DNA from: Caprella mutica
Lineage: Eukaryota > Arthropoda > Malacostraca > Amphipoda > Caprellidae
DNA: 64,000 nt
Reading direction: 5' to 3'
NCBI GenBank assembly: GCA_947561585.1
Contig: CANNZV010003196.1
Location: forward strand, 1-64,000
Part shown: positions 1 to 11,303 of the stretch, piece by piece
Layout of the letters: each line of letters begins with the position of its first letter
Numbering within the stretch: position 1 is the first letter of the stretch
Notes under the pieces: generated by a model
What the model was told of the DNA's origin: nothing
The model's input: the letters and a program-made list of their open reading frames with translations, nothing else
Database searches by the model: none
Translations under genes and position numbers: made by a program

Positions 1-400
1 CACTAAACCTAGTTATTAATTCTGACCAAAAGATTCACTCAGTCTTACATTACCTCTTTAAATCCTAACTATATTACCTTCACTTCCCGCATTAATGTTT
101 TTATTTTCACTTTTCATTGTCCCATCAAATTTTAATTAGTGACATGCTAGTTTTCACATAGTCATTTTGAAATATCAAACTAACATTATTTTTCCATAAA
201 AATTCCATAATTCGTAACATTACATTCAATTTTTTTTTTTTTAACCAATAATCCTTTCCTTCTCTTGTTAAGTTATACATTTCTTTTTTCCCTTCTGTTT
301 ATGTTCATTTAGTCTAACCATCTCTATTACATCAGTCTAAGCATTTATATTTTATTTCTGTTCTTCTTAATTCCAGACTGTCTGTATATATTTTTAAATA
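1..400. other. AT-rich stretch, nothing recognised
   Basis: AT-rich sequence with short homopolymer runs. No ORF, inverted repeat or recognised repeat was seen before the hammerhead-like motif at 401. Confidence 0.5.
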
Positions 401-434
401 CCTGAAGATGATAAAAGTCATTTATCGAAACGTT
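401..434 (+). other. Hammerhead-like CTGANGA...GAAAC motif
   Basis: The sequence reads CTGAAGA, then T, then a perfect 6-bp stem (GATAAA / TTTATC) closing a 5-base loop, then GAAACG. This has the order of a hammerhead ribozyme core (CUGANGA, helix II, GAAA). An extra T lies between the first core box and the stem, and no clear helix III or cleavage triplet could be assigned. A second copy with a different but again perfectly paired stem lies at 20828-20861 on the minus strand. Such motifs are known at the ends of several retroelements, so this may be the tail of an old retrotransposon. Confidence 0.35.
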
Positions 435-665
435 TTGAATATTTTTTTAATATTGTGTTTTAATCAATAAAAATAGTTTCATTTAATAATAAGATGGTAA
501 TCAAAAATTTAATTTCCTTCTGGCTGTCAAAATGCATACTGAAAATAATATCTCAAGAAAATTTAGTTATATTCAGAAAACTCGAAAAACAAAGTAAAAA
601 ATTATCTAAAGTAAAGGCTCATCTACTCTTCAATGAGACATGCTTAATTAATAATTTGTTGCCAA

Positions 666-667
<2 letters not shown>

Positions 668-702
<35 letters not shown>
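668..702. repeat. (TA)n microsatellite
   Basis: About 17 uninterrupted TA dinucleotides. Confidence 0.95.
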
Positions 703-706
<4 letters not shown>

Positions 707-923
707 ATTTAGGATGAAATACTGAAATAATTTAAAAGCAAAAATGATTAATTCAAAATGAGACTGAAATCTGATAAAATACCTAAAAAATGACCAGGGG
801 CCATGATCTATCAGTATCGTTTTGATTTCAGTGACCGTGAGGCAGCGAGGACACAGCTATCCACACAGCCGGTTGACACACAGAACTGTAATTCAAGGTC
901 GTGAGAAGGGATCAGCTGGAGCG

Positions 924-1253
924 ATGGGACAGACTCAGAGCAACTATGACCTGAACTCAGTAGTGGAGTTGATCCAGAAATCAACTTCGATGAACAAGGC
1001 TCATCTAGAGCATGCCATTAAAAACATGGGGTCTACAAAGTACGACCTAATACCAGATTTGTTTAGCGACATTTTGGTGTTAACCCTAACATTGCTAGTT
1101 GTGATGATTCTGGTATGTGGTTACAATCAATCAAGAAAGATGAAGTCCGATGAGGATATGAAAATGTACGAAATGCGGAATTTGAGGTCTAAGATGGCGA
1201 CTGAAGCCTTTAATCAGATTAAAAGAGGGACCCCTTTAGATCAGGGGAACTAA
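924..1253 (+). CDS. Small single-pass membrane protein, likely N-myristoylated, unknown
   Basis: The ORF encodes 109 residues. It starts at the ATG in GCGATGG, which begins MGQTQS and fits the N-myristoylation pattern MGxxxS. Residues 1-45 are polar. Residues about 50-66 (ILVLTLTLLVVMILVCG) form one clear membrane segment. A basic and acidic, probably helical tail follows. The frame stays open upstream to a good splice acceptor (TTTTGATTTCAG ending at 831), so the ATG may lie in a second exon. A 20-codon, very lysine-rich ORF follows at 1316-1378 (MPHTKRKPKSK...). GC content and codon use stand out from the AT-rich flanks. I do not recognise the family. A domesticated or endogenous viral membrane protein is possible, as is an insect-specific short gene. 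The ORF looks real; its function is unknown. Confidence 0.5.
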   Translation: MGQTQSNYDLNSVVELIQKSTSMNKAHLEHAIKNMGSTKYDLIPDLFSDILVLTLTLLVVMILVCGYNQSRKMKSDEDMKMYEMRNLRSKMATEAFNQIKRGTPLDQGN

Positions 1254-1379
1254 GTGGAACAGTAAATATATTCAATGATCAGGCCATAAATATACAGGCG
1301 ACAACATTTATAGTAATGCCTCATACAAAACGAAAACCAAAAAGCAAAGTTCCCAAAACAAAATCTAGCAGTATTTAAG

Positions 1380-2975
1380 AAATTTTTTTCACAAACTAAA
1401 TTTGACCATTATTTTAATTTTTTTTTAATTTTAAGTTTGGGTAATTTTAAGTGAAAATTAATAATAATCGTTTTTCAATTAAATTTAATTTTAAGTTTAA
1501 TTTTTTTTTTCGGTGTTAATTTTAAGGTTTAATTTTAAGGATTAAGACTGTCTCAAAATTTGATAAAGATGATCAAAGTTCATATAAATTCAATTAAGAA
1601 TATAAATTAATTAAAAAGTCATAAAATACGTTATCATAACATATGATAAATTAAAATGAAAAATTACTATTATCAATAAAGAACGAATTTTATTAAAATA
1701 AAACATAACTAAGTTAAATAAGATATATTTTTATAAATGAAATTTTTTTTTTTGGATTATAATTTTTTTTTTAAATATAAATGCAGTAACAAACTTGTGT
1801 AATGTATTGGAGTGATCAAAGGTCTTTGATAATATTTAGAATAATATTCTACATATTAGGAGGGGAGAGGTGACAAATAGATTAGGCAAGTTAATAATAA
1901 GATCTCCTAATCTCAAATAGATTAGGCAAGTTATTACATTTCTAAAATAAAAAAGTTGTTACATTTTGAACTGAGACATATTAGGTAGGAATAACTTAGA
2001 TTATTTTAGGAATAAATAAAAATATTGTTAAAGCAAAATTAAGATTGTATAGGTAAGATAAAATATTTAAGAACGTTTGATGAATGCACATTAGTCTGAC
2101 ATACTTCTATAACGAATTAAAACTCATATTTTTCAATTTTCTAATAATGTATTTATTGCCGGTTCGAGAAATTTCAAGAGATCCAAAACACATGTTTCCA
2201 CTAACAGCGTGAGCGTCTGAACATTGTTCAATATAGAGTAACAATGGGTAGACAAACCAGCTGGCAGTTTTGGAAAAATGTGGATTGTAACTTTGAAATT
2301 TTCGGAAGGGGGGAGCGATGTAGTAAGGCAAACACAGATATTGTGTATGCATTACTGTCATCACGAACCTATATGATTGTAAGTAAGTAACATTCAAGTT
2401 AGTTACCGATCTGCTCTCGCGAGCTACACACCTAATCTCCAGTCTTAGTTATTGAGACATTAACGTGTGAGCGTTCTAGTGGAGATATTCTTTGTAATAA
2501 CCCTTGCTTGACTAATGGATATATTCTCTTTAAGTGTTAATTACTTTACTTCATTACCCTAAATACAGTTAAGCTTGGACCAGAGGCCTGAGGTCGGAAC
2601 CATAGTGGCAAGGTGGTTCTAGGGCATGGTACCATGAGTATTTAGTACAAAGAGATATATAAAGAAAAAGGAATCTGAAAATACTATATAGAGTAGGATC
2701 CTATCACACGTAACCCCAAATAGTGAGACGTTATAAGGAAGTAAACTAACAACGTCACACCTTTAAACAGCACAATCTATAATACTGCATTATTAAGAAT
2801 TGTTACTGCAGTTGGACAAAATAATTTAAAACTATTATAAAATACTAAACGTCACTGCCACGTCACTCCAAATTAAAATATTGCTATAGTCAGTTATATA
2901 ATATTTTCTTTGACCCCTTATTCGTAGAAAACAGAATATTGTAGGGATAAGAATTATAAAAATCTAACTTGGGGA
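1380..2975. other. AT-rich intergenic, no gene seen
   Basis: Poly-T and ATT-rich sequence. A short direct repeat around CAAATAGATTAGGCAAGTTA occurs twice between 1875 and 1935. No supported gene. Confidence 0.5.
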
Positions 2976-2978
2976 CAT

Positions 2979-3017
2979 GACTCGCACTTATTACTCTTTT
3001 GTTGTAAGTGTGAGTCA
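2979..3017. repeat. Small hairpin
   Basis: TGACTCGCACTTA and TAAGTGTGAGTCA pair with one mismatch around a 13-base loop. Function unknown; possibly the inner end of a decayed DNA transposon. Confidence 0.5.
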
Positions 3018-3469
3018 CGATTTTGTAATAAGAGCGGGGTACGCCGTACTAAAAGTTCTTGTGTCCAAAAACTCAAAAGTTATGACCTTGTGAACTTTTG
3101 AAAAAAGGGGCAAAATGGCTTGACATCACCATTTTTGAAAGGTTACAACTTTCTTATTATTAGACCTAGATTAAAAAGTTTAGCATGTTTTTTGTTCAAA
3201 ATAAGCTAGGCAATCTTTCTAGGTATACAAAATTTTATTATTTTAATTTTTTTGAAGGAAAAAGGGGACTTACCCTCTCTTCTCTGATCTTGACGTTTAC
3301 AAAAAAAATATTAGAACAAAAAATTTAGATTGAATACATTGCTATAGGTTGGAAAGTTGATATTTACTACTATTAATAGGGATTCGGGATATATTTAAGC
3401 TCAAATAGGTGCGTTAGACAAAAAAATGGAAAATTACAAGAAAAAGATTATAATTTTGAAAAGGTAAAT

Positions 3470-3905
3470 TTTTCAAATTACTAATATTAATAATTACCAA
3501 TATTAAATCTAATACTATTAACTTTTCTTTACTAAATAGGTACTATTATTTACTAATAGTTACTATTGTTTTTCAACATTAACTATTATTTCTAAATAGT
3601 TATTCTTATTTTTTAATAACTACTCTTATTTATTATTAAGCACTCTTATTTATTAATAATTACTAATATTTACCAATATTAAATCTATACTATATTAAAT
3701 AATAGTAAATATCAATAACATAAAATTATTAATTATTAATATTATTAGTTAGTAGTAAACATCACTTAATAATAATAGATATTAATAAGTATTAGTAAAT
3801 ATTTATAAACATTAATAAATGTTGCTGAATATAAGTAAATACTGATAAATATTAGTAAACAGTAATAAATTTAATATTGGTAATTAATAATATTATTAAA
3901 TTCGT
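3470..3905. repeat. Degenerate AT-rich array of TTACTAATATTT-type units
   Basis: Irregular repeats of TTACTATTATTT and its complement-like AATAATAGTAAAT. The second half runs roughly in the opposite sense to the first, so the block may fold back on itself. Confidence 0.5.
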
Positions 3906-4258
3906 ATTTTGTGAAATTACTTCAATTTAACTTTTCAAGATAATGTTTCTTGTGCTCCTAATAACTACTGTTGAAAATGTTTTGTTTCTTATCGAAACAT
4001 TAAAAAAAATATTAACTAATAATAATAAATGGTACAGTTACTACTTTCCTAACCTTGTAACTCTTAAACTAAGCATTTTAGACCATACCTTCATAGAATA
4101 AAAAGTGTTTATTTCGACGAATGCAACCTTATGTTAAAGTTTGGCAACAAAAGTGTCGGACACCCTGTATTAAACTATTCAAGGATATTGAATTTTATTG
4201 AAAACAATTGTACAGAGTAACAACGCCTTTATTTAAACAAATATATATTATAAATAAT

Positions 4259-5487
4259 AGCGTCAACGCGGGCGTTGCCCCGCATTTAGTGAACAAGTCC
4301 AATTATCTCTAAAACTATTACAGGTAGAGAAGATCTGTAGGATGCTAAAGAAAGAGGTAGTCACTTATTTGATACAAACAAAAGGCTTAACCCTATGACC
4401 AATCGGTTAATAGTTAGTTATTCAACTTTTTCTAAAAAAATTGCTATCCTAGCAAACCAGGCAATAATCCCGCACCATTCAGGGTATTATCCCGCACTGC
4501 GGGGTAATGGCTTGCACCACTCCAGGCAATATCGTGCATTGCAGGTTAATGGCCTGCAGCCCTATTAACTTGAAAACTAATAGATCAATTCAAATTTGGA
4601 TTACACCATCGTAAAGAACAGCTTCTAAACTCTTAGAAACAATGTTAAAAGAACGCTTATACAACACTTGGAAATAGCGTCATGTGTTTGAACAAGTAAC
4701 TCCTATGAAAGTTAAGAGGCTCAATATTGAGCCACCTGAAAATATAAATCGCGCATAATTTATTATTACGAAAAAGTTGGTAAGCTAAAATATACTTTAA
4801 ATGTTGCACAAACATCAGAAAATAATTTTCTGTGAAGTCAGATTCACGTTACAGACAAGAGCTTATTTTATATTACGTTTTTTGTTGGTGCATAAATACT
4901 CCTGCATAATAAAAGTTTAGGCAGGCATCTTTTCGCACATACGCTACATTGTGTACATTTAACACACTGTATGTATACACACTACACATTTATCTATGGT
5001 TATTATATCTTATAATGCTGAAAATTCAACATTTTATAGTACTGTAAAAGTGCGGGATAATGCCCTGCATATTATTTTCATGCCGGGCAAAACCCCGCAC
5101 TACTTTGTTGCCATGAAGTGAATTTTTGGCAGACCTGAAACAAAAAAGGAGGTAGCATATTAAAGTACGATAATTAACCTATAATATGTCTTAAACGTGA
5201 TCCAATTTGATTGAAAATTGTGGATTCTGCAGCAAATCTTGCAAAATTATCTGATTTTACGGATGCAAATGTTTGGTGCATAATTTTAGAATGTCCTATT
5301 TAAAAAATATTTTAAAATACTTACCGAAACCTAACATGGATAATATTATTTGTTCTGAGGTTTGAAAATCTGCTCTATTCCAATGCCGTCAACAGAAATT
5401 TAAATTTTCAAATAGTTTTGGAGATAAGGGGGGTTCGGGGTAATGCCCGCACATTCCAGGTGCGGGAAAATAACCCGCGTTGACGCT
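4259..5487. mobile_element. Non-autonomous foldback DNA transposon, about 1.23 kb
   Basis: The ends are inverted copies: AGCGTCAACGCGGG on the left and its complement CCCGCGTTGACGCT on the right. Both subterminal zones are packed with GCGGG/CCCGC motifs of the form TGCGGGATAATGCCC (4450-4555, 5045-5100, 5440-5480), which is typical of transposase-binding subterminal repeats. The interior is AT-rich and has no transposase ORF. No convincing TSD was seen. Superfamily unassigned. Confidence 0.65.
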
Positions 5488-5489
5488 AC

Positions 5490-6735
5490 CTGTATTATTC
5501 CTGACAGTATCAAATAATATATTTCCAAAACGCATGGTAAACAGTGACAGCAATAGAAAGTGAGAGAATTAAACACAATAAGAAAAAATCTGTCGCGAGT
5601 CGCATGAAAAAATCAAACTCGTTAGAACGCTGAAGTTGTTCTGACGACTTCGTACGTATTCTGGCGACTAAATCGCTGCCACTGTAACCACTCCCATTGG
5701 AAAGTATGAATTTGATTTTCATTCGACATCATCAAAAGTCGTCAGTGCGAAAAATCACTTGAATACGCATGCATAGTAAGTAACCACACCCTAAACCGAA
5801 ACATTTGATCGAAAACTCAAAAAGTTAAATTTTGAAAAATTGACCAAATTTTCCTTAAAATAAATATAGTATCGAAAATAAACTAATTTTGTAAAAAATG
5901 AATACAAACAATAATATATAAGAATTTATTTCTACCATTGACTGGTAAATTTAAGGTGAAAAAGTTGACAGTTACAGTTGAGTGTTAAGGTTTAAAGGTC
6001 CCCTCCACTCTAATTTTTTTTATTTCTCTATGCATTAGAACTAATGTTACTGATAATAAAACTGCAAACCATTTCAAATTTGGTTATATAGTTTCATTTT
6101 AATATGTAATTTAAGATTTTTTTCCGTTCCTTCTAATACACCTCTGAAATTTAAAGCAAAGAAAAAGCCCCCCTTGTTCGATAGGCTAAAACGATCAGAC
6201 AAAATCAAAACAATGCTGGTTGATAGATAGATACCAATAGATATCATTGCTACCGGTGCCGTATTGTCACTCAAGATGTTCTTTGTGTTAATCGAGTTAC
6301 TTTGTGACAAACTAAAAATGCTTGACAAAGACACCTGCCTACTTAATGAATGTTTTTTGATTAATTTGATTGAATTTCCCTTTCAGCATGATACCACAGC
6401 ACTCCTATTAGGTATTCGTACATTAACTTAAAATATACTATAAGTTGGAGAATTGAGTCAATTGAGCTTTCGCCACTGTCTGTCAGTAGCGATTGCCAGA
6501 CAATCAACAACCCCTTTCATTGGCCTAGTTGAAGAGCACCCATGCCTATGGAAAATAAAATCTAAAGATTATAAAGATAAAACACTAACAGCGTTAGTGC
6601 TTAATAGCATATTAGATGCTAACCACGATACTAAAGTGTCAGTGCCCACCAAAGCACATTCTGCTCGTGTAAAGGCCCTGAGCTAATTGGTGAGCAGTGT
6701 GGTGAATAGTGGTCCTGACCAGTGCTCGTGTAAAG
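5490..6735. other. Intergenic, no gene supported
   Basis: Mixed AT-rich sequence. Short ORFs here lack any recognisable domain. The motif CTCGTGTAAAGG occurs at 6663 and again just left of the foldback element at 6737. Confidence 0.4.
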
Positions 6736-6736
6736 G

Positions 6737-7451
6737 GGGATCCGGAAAATTGATCGAAAGGAAAATTGGTCGCACAACAATTGATCGAATGGAGAATTGA
6801 CCGAAACAAAATTGATCGAAAATGATATTGGATCTATTTACACTAATTGACAATGATAACTAAAACCATGGATTGCCAGAGAAACTTACTTGCAATATAT
6901 TACAGCTAGTAGATCTTGTTACCATGATTTATATATAATAATAATTTTAACAATAATATATAATAATAACTTATGTATAACATTTCTTCAATCAACTGCT
7001 TATCTATAACAGAGAATTATATGCTTTGAAATATATTATAATTTGAAGAACTTTAAGTTTTCTTAGTTCTAGAATTTAGATAGTTCTAGATACCTTGTGA
7101 ATTGAAAGTTAAATAATTAATTAATTTAGTAGGTTTAACGTCTGTTTGTAAGAGATAGGAAGGAGCAGTCGGAAAGGAAAGTGGATTCATGAACAAAGTC
7201 ACTTAACACCGTCGGTGACAATGCTCATGGATCTTGAAAAGCCACTCTGTGAGTGCAGTCACTTTAGCAATGAATGTAACTAAAAGGGACACTATAAGCA
7301 CCGGTTACTGCACTCACAGATGTAAGAAAAAAATGAAGCTGCATGATCTATTCGATCAATTTTCCTTTCGATCAATTGTTGTGCTATCAATTTTCCTTTC
7401 GATCAATTTTCCATTCGACCAATTGTCCATTCGACCAATTTTCCTAGACTC
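6737..7451. mobile_element. Foldback element with GGAAAATTGATCGAA repeats
   Basis: The inverted ends are built from short direct repeats of GGAAAATTGATCGAA. The left end is GGGATCCGGAAAATTG and the right end, read inward, is GAGTCTAGGAAAATTGG. A 9-bp near-perfect TSD (GTGTAAAGG / TTGTAAAGG) flanks it at 6728-6736 and 7452-7460. The interior is non-coding and holds a partial retroposon copy (7113-7325). It belongs to the group sharing CCGGA / CTAGGA termini with the elements at 15.8, 17.2, 21.2 and 29.4 kb. Confidence 0.7.
7113..7325 (-). mobile_element. Partial copy of the 495-bp retroposon
   Basis: It matches the 3' half of the full copies at 8024 and 30211, in reverse orientation: TTTAGTAGGTTTAACGTCTG through the conserved GTGGNTTCATGAACAAAGTC block. 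It is more diverged than the full copies and lies wholly within the foldback element 6737-7451. Confidence 0.65.
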
Positions 7452-7920
7452 TTGTAAAGGCCCCTTAAACGTGACTCAGAGCTAATACTTTTAAAGTCGG
7501 ACGACTTTAGATAAGAGCCAATCAGCGATCGTCCCCTTCCCATCCCCACACCTAAAGGGGCGGAGATACTGACTCAGTCTGAGTGTAACTCCGCCTTGCT
7601 GTCTTCAGTGAGATTCAAGAGGTCGTGGATGGTGGTTCACCATTTCTTGCACACAAATGTTTTGTTCTGCAGCCTGTAGGTGAAATAGTTTTTAAAGAGT
7701 TGAAACAGACTCATTGCATAATATTACTATCTAATTATATCGGTACTTGATGCTGGAGATACAAAAGTGCTTCACACGTGCATTTCATTTCCTGTACGAA
7801 ATTTAAACTATCCCAAAGAAGTAGTGTGGTCATTTCCATAGACTTTCCCTTTCAAATTAATTTATTGTAGTATTAATTTGAATATAGAGACGAGTAATTT
7901 GTTTGTAGCTTAGTTACTTT

Positions 7921-8010
7921 CTGCTGCGCCACATGCTTCTGCGCCCCATGGATTTCCGCCACATACTGCCTCGCCACGGCCAGGACAATGTGTCATCTTC
8001 ATCTGGTGGT
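7921..8010. repeat. Minisatellite related to CCCATGGATTTGCGCCACATG
   Basis: Diverged units of GCGCCCCATGGATTTGCGCCACATGCTGCT type (about 31 bp). The block ends in CGGCCAGGACAATGTGTCATC, and the same tail recurs at 8680, so the two halves are duplicates. Confidence 0.6.
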
Positions 8011-8023
8011 TAGTATTTCATTT

Positions 8024-8520
8024 GCCCCCAGGGGCTCTATCCTGAAGCTGTCTGTGGTGAATGGAAGAGAAGGGGGGTGGCGTCCCTTGGGCCCCAAACT
8101 GTTGTAATATGGATTATGGATTGTCTTTTTTCATATTTACCATGTTTATCATTTTTTTTTAACGCTACTTGCAGTTTTAGAGGATAGCGCTAGGGTTATG
8201 CTCTTCAACTACGAGGTATTAGATTTTGTGTTAGGTAGGCTCGTAGGCTTCATTTACTATCACCTCTTCATTTTCCTCTTTCATCCGTGAGTGCAGCCAC
8301 CAGTGCTTGTGTCCCGCTTCGTCACATTCCTTGGTAAGTGACTGCATTCACGGAGTAGCTTTTCTGCATCCATGTGCATTGTCACCGACGGTGGTAAGTG
8401 ACTTTGTTCATGGAGCCACTTTCCTCTCTGACTGCTTCTTCCAGTCCCTTGTATTTAATTTCCTTTTGACGTCAGCGATATGGCCTTGGTTCCGAAGCAG
8501 ACGTTAATCCCCTACTAAAA
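8024..8520 (+). mobile_element. Full 495-bp retroposon (SINE-like), 13-bp TSD
   Basis: The 497-bp insert begins GCCCCCAGGGGCTCTATCC and ends CCCCTACTAAAA. It is flanked by the perfect direct repeat TAGTATTTCATTT (8011-8023 and 8521-8533). The uninterrupted target is preserved next door at about 8705-8766, which confirms the insertion. A second copy (30211-30705, minus strand) has the same 5' end, its own TSD and a (TTA)n tail. TSDs of variable length plus a simple 3' tail point to target-primed reverse transcription by a LINE. No clear tRNA-like A/B boxes were found, so whether it is a true SINE or a LINE 3'-end derivative is open. Confidence 0.7.
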
Positions 8521-8599
8521 TAGTATTTCATTTTGAGTATTATAAACTGGATAATTGATAATGTGATACATTTTCAATAATAGGAAATGTTTCAGTCGC

Positions 8600-8870
8600 G
8601 CCCCATGGATTTGCACCACATGCTGCTGCGTGTCATGGATTTGAGCAACATGCTGCTGCGCCCCATGCTGCCTCGCCACGGCCAGGTTCACTCCTTGGCA
8701 ATGTGTCATCTTCATCTGGTGGTTAGTATTTCATATTGAGTATTATAAAACTGGATAATTGATAATGTCCCATTGATTTGCGCCACATGCTGATACGTCC
8801 CATGGATTTGCACCACATGCTGCTGCGCCCCATGGATTTGCGCCACACGTTATAACTTATAACGATTGTT
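8600..8870. repeat. 31-bp minisatellite, second block
   Basis: Units of CATGCTGCTGCGCCCCATGG plus ATTTGCGCCAC, interrupted at 8680-8770 by the unoccupied form of the retroposon target. Confidence 0.65.
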
Positions 8871-8941
8871 AGGTGTGACGTAAGCTACTGAACGCATAGA
8901 TCGTTTCTCATTGGTTTTTATTATTGTTGCATGTGCCCTAT

Positions 8942-10345
8942 CTCAGTTTAAGGGAGCAGTTGAGCAGGCAGGCGGGTAGGCAGTTGTTCAGTGTGCGCTT
9001 CACAGCGCGAGCAGTTGATGAAGCAGTTTTTATATGGCGGTCGCTCTCTTTCTATTCATAAAAGCTAGTTAGAATTAGAAATATTATTTATATAATTGAT
9101 GATTTTCTTTCCTGTAAATTTGTTATGTAAAATGTAACATTATTTATATTTTGAATTGATTTATATTTTTAAATAGATTTATTGCCATATTATTTTGTTG
9201 TTAAAATATTGATAAAAAGAGTATTCTAAAGTTTAAACTATTGCATACGGTTGTATATATAAATATTGATAGATAAATTAAAATGAAAGGTATTGGTATC
9301 TTAAAAATTCTTATTAATAAGTGTATCTAGCTACTTTTTGTCAGTGAATCTAGATACATTCAACAATTCCAATGACCAGCTTCACTTAATAATAATATAA
9401 GTTAATTTCAATGAGACATTCTAACAAAAAAAAGTTGAAGAAAAATACATTATAACGTAATAAAATTTAATTAATCTTAATAATAATTCATTCATAATTG
9501 TGAAATATTTACAGATATAAAATATAAAACTGATTCAATCATACAGAAGTAAATAAAAATTATTTAGAGAACGAATATTATTTAATGCGCATATATAATT
9601 CATCTATTTCATATCAATATATATGTCCAATTTTGCTCCATTGGTTTGATATATAATTCCTGTCACTATGTTTAGCTTCAGATGCATGCCAGATAGCTTC
9701 GCATTCAAATACTTCGGATGTAGCTGCTCAATATCCATAGCGATTGTTCACAACCTCTCTCTTCGACGCCTCTTTATAAACTAATCGCACATCCGGCAGC
9801 CTGCACAGCAGCGGTTAGGAGCAGGAATCGATCGTATCCCACGCCAACAGCTTTGCTAACCGCGTCTGACCGCTCAACTGCCTGCTTTTGGTGTGAACGC
9901 ACCAATGCATTACCGTGTTTCTCAAATACTGCCTGCCTGCTCAACAGCTTTTCGCGTGAAGGCAGCCTAAAGATTAGAGGAGTAGCCCAGTTGTGTGTTA
10001 TTATTTTATCTATTTTTCCAAGTCCATGGTGCGTGACGTCAGCAATCTTGAACCAACCAGCGACTCCCAGAATCACGTGATTGTGAAAAGAGGAGACAAA
10101 CCAAGTGGAGTACTCAGCCTGTTCTAGATATTAACAAATAACCATGGCATAAGCGCGTGATAGGGAGGTTAATAAATGTATAATAGATAATAGCAATACA
10201 GCAAATATTAGTTCTAATTTTTTAAACAATTTTAGGAGAAAGATTGGATAGAAATTTGTTGTAATCAGCAAATCTCTAAAATGGCTGAATCAACAACCAT
10301 TACCAAAAATTGCTATGTCTGTGGATACGATTTCTCAAGAGGGCA
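8942..10345 (+). mobile_element. Inverted-repeat element (CACAGTATAAAG family) split by a nested MITE
   Basis: The left terminus CTCAGTTTAA resumes at 9968 as TAAAGATTAGAGGAGTAG. Together these match the terminus CACAGTATAAAGATTAGGGG seen at 11304, 35932 and 55471. The inner sequence, including GTGCGTGACGTCAGCAAT and CACGTGATTGTGAAAAG, is shared with the copies at 11304 and 36370. It ends in an ORF start at 10280 (MAESTTITKNCYVCG...) that looks like a small C-x2-C zinc-binding N-terminus. The right boundary is not resolved. Confidence 0.55.
8952..9967. mobile_element. PIF/Harbinger-like MITE nested in the element at 8942
   Basis: The inverted subterminal motif AGCAGTTGAGCAGGCAGGC (left) returns as GCCTGCCTGCTCAACAG (right). 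A TAA direct repeat (8949-8951 and 9968-9970) is a 3-bp TSD typical of PIF/Harbinger. Removing the insert and one TAA restores the terminus of the surrounding element, which supports both boundaries. The left terminal arm is shorter than the right. No transposase ORF. Confidence 0.5.
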
Positions 10346-11218
10346 ATTCACTAAGATTTGAATTCATTCAAAACTAAGTTGAGGCTTCTCTTGAATTTAG
10401 TTTTAATTAGGGTATTACACTCCCCATGGACGTACTGGTTGTTGCCATTGCAGCTGCCATTGACATGGAAGGATATGAAGTGTGATTATCATCCGGCAGT
10501 GGCAACAACTTCCGATACGTTGCAGCTCACACAATTGCTAGGGTAATCTTGGTAGTGATTGTTGCAGAGCCCTGTTATTCATGCATGCTCTGTCGGGTTG
10601 TGTTCCGTAGGAAAAACTGCTTTTGGTCTCTGGCATCCGTTCTCTCGGGTCACAGCCTGTCTTTGATGGGTCACGGTCAAGAGCCCCCCCCCCCCCTGTT
10701 TTAAATCCTTATTTACCTAGGTAAATAAATGAAGAACTACTTAGATAGAAGTAACTGTTTTGTTGTATCCGCTAGTTTGTTGTACTGCACACTATGATTG
10801 TTTAATGACCTGGCAGGGGGGGGGGGGGCACATTAAACATTACTGTTGTCTAATCAGTAATGAACTACTGAAGTGTCAGTAGGGATTAAATAATATAGGT
10901 AAAGAAGGATTTAAAAAAATGGGGGGCTCGTCATGTATGACCTACACATGTCATTGATAGACTCACACACACCGAAAGAAGTTACAGAAATTGACATTTA
11001 AGAAGTTTGATATGTTTATCATCTTATTCTACAGTCGCACATCGGAACTCACTGCAGTTAATGAAGCAGGAAAGCAACATTTAGTGCAAGGTAAATCGCA
11101 CACTCGAAAACATCCCTCCATCACGTCAAGCGGACCATGTTTTGTGGACTACAGTCCCAGAAGCATCAAAGGGAAGTCTCGAACTTGTCAAATGTGCATG
11201 CAAGAAACACTGTGCTGA
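10280..11218 (+). pseudogene. Possible split ORF of the surrounding DNA transposon, unknown
   Basis: Two coding-like pieces. One starts at the ATG at 10280 (MAESTTITKNCYVCGYDFSR, with a C-x2-C pair). The other is at 11033-11218 after an acceptor-like TTCTACAG, reading RTSELTAVNEAGKQHLVQGK and ending in a C-x2-C near its stop. A C-tract MITE lies between them. They could be exons of a transposon-encoded protein broken by that insertion. No family was recognised and the link between the pieces is inference. Confidence 0.2.
10668..10948 (+). mobile_element. C-tract MITE copy
   Basis: It opens GGGTCACGGTCAAGAG followed by 13 C. It contains the family core GTTGTATCCGCTAGTTTGTT, and closes with GGGGGGCTCG and TGACCTACAC. 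Inner G14 tract at about 10815. No TSD was recognised. Confidence 0.65.
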
Positions 11219-11302
11219 CGGGGTACGGTGAAGAGCTTCCCTCCCCGTTTTTTTCAATCCTTATTCACCTAGTTAATTAAATGAAGAACTGCTTAGATAG
11301 AA
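11217..11302 (+). mobile_element. Truncated C-tract MITE
   Basis: The left end GGGGTACGGTGAAGAGC runs to ATGAAGAACTGCTTAGATAG and stops exactly at the start of the next element. The 3' two thirds are missing. Confidence 0.6.
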
Positions 11303-11303
11303 A

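Noticed and set aside
3040..4180. GTGTCC-AAAACTCAAAAGTTAT block and GTCGGACACCCTGTA as ends of one transposon
   Set aside because: These words are common in insect repeats, but the two are not inverted copies of each other here, and no TSD was found.
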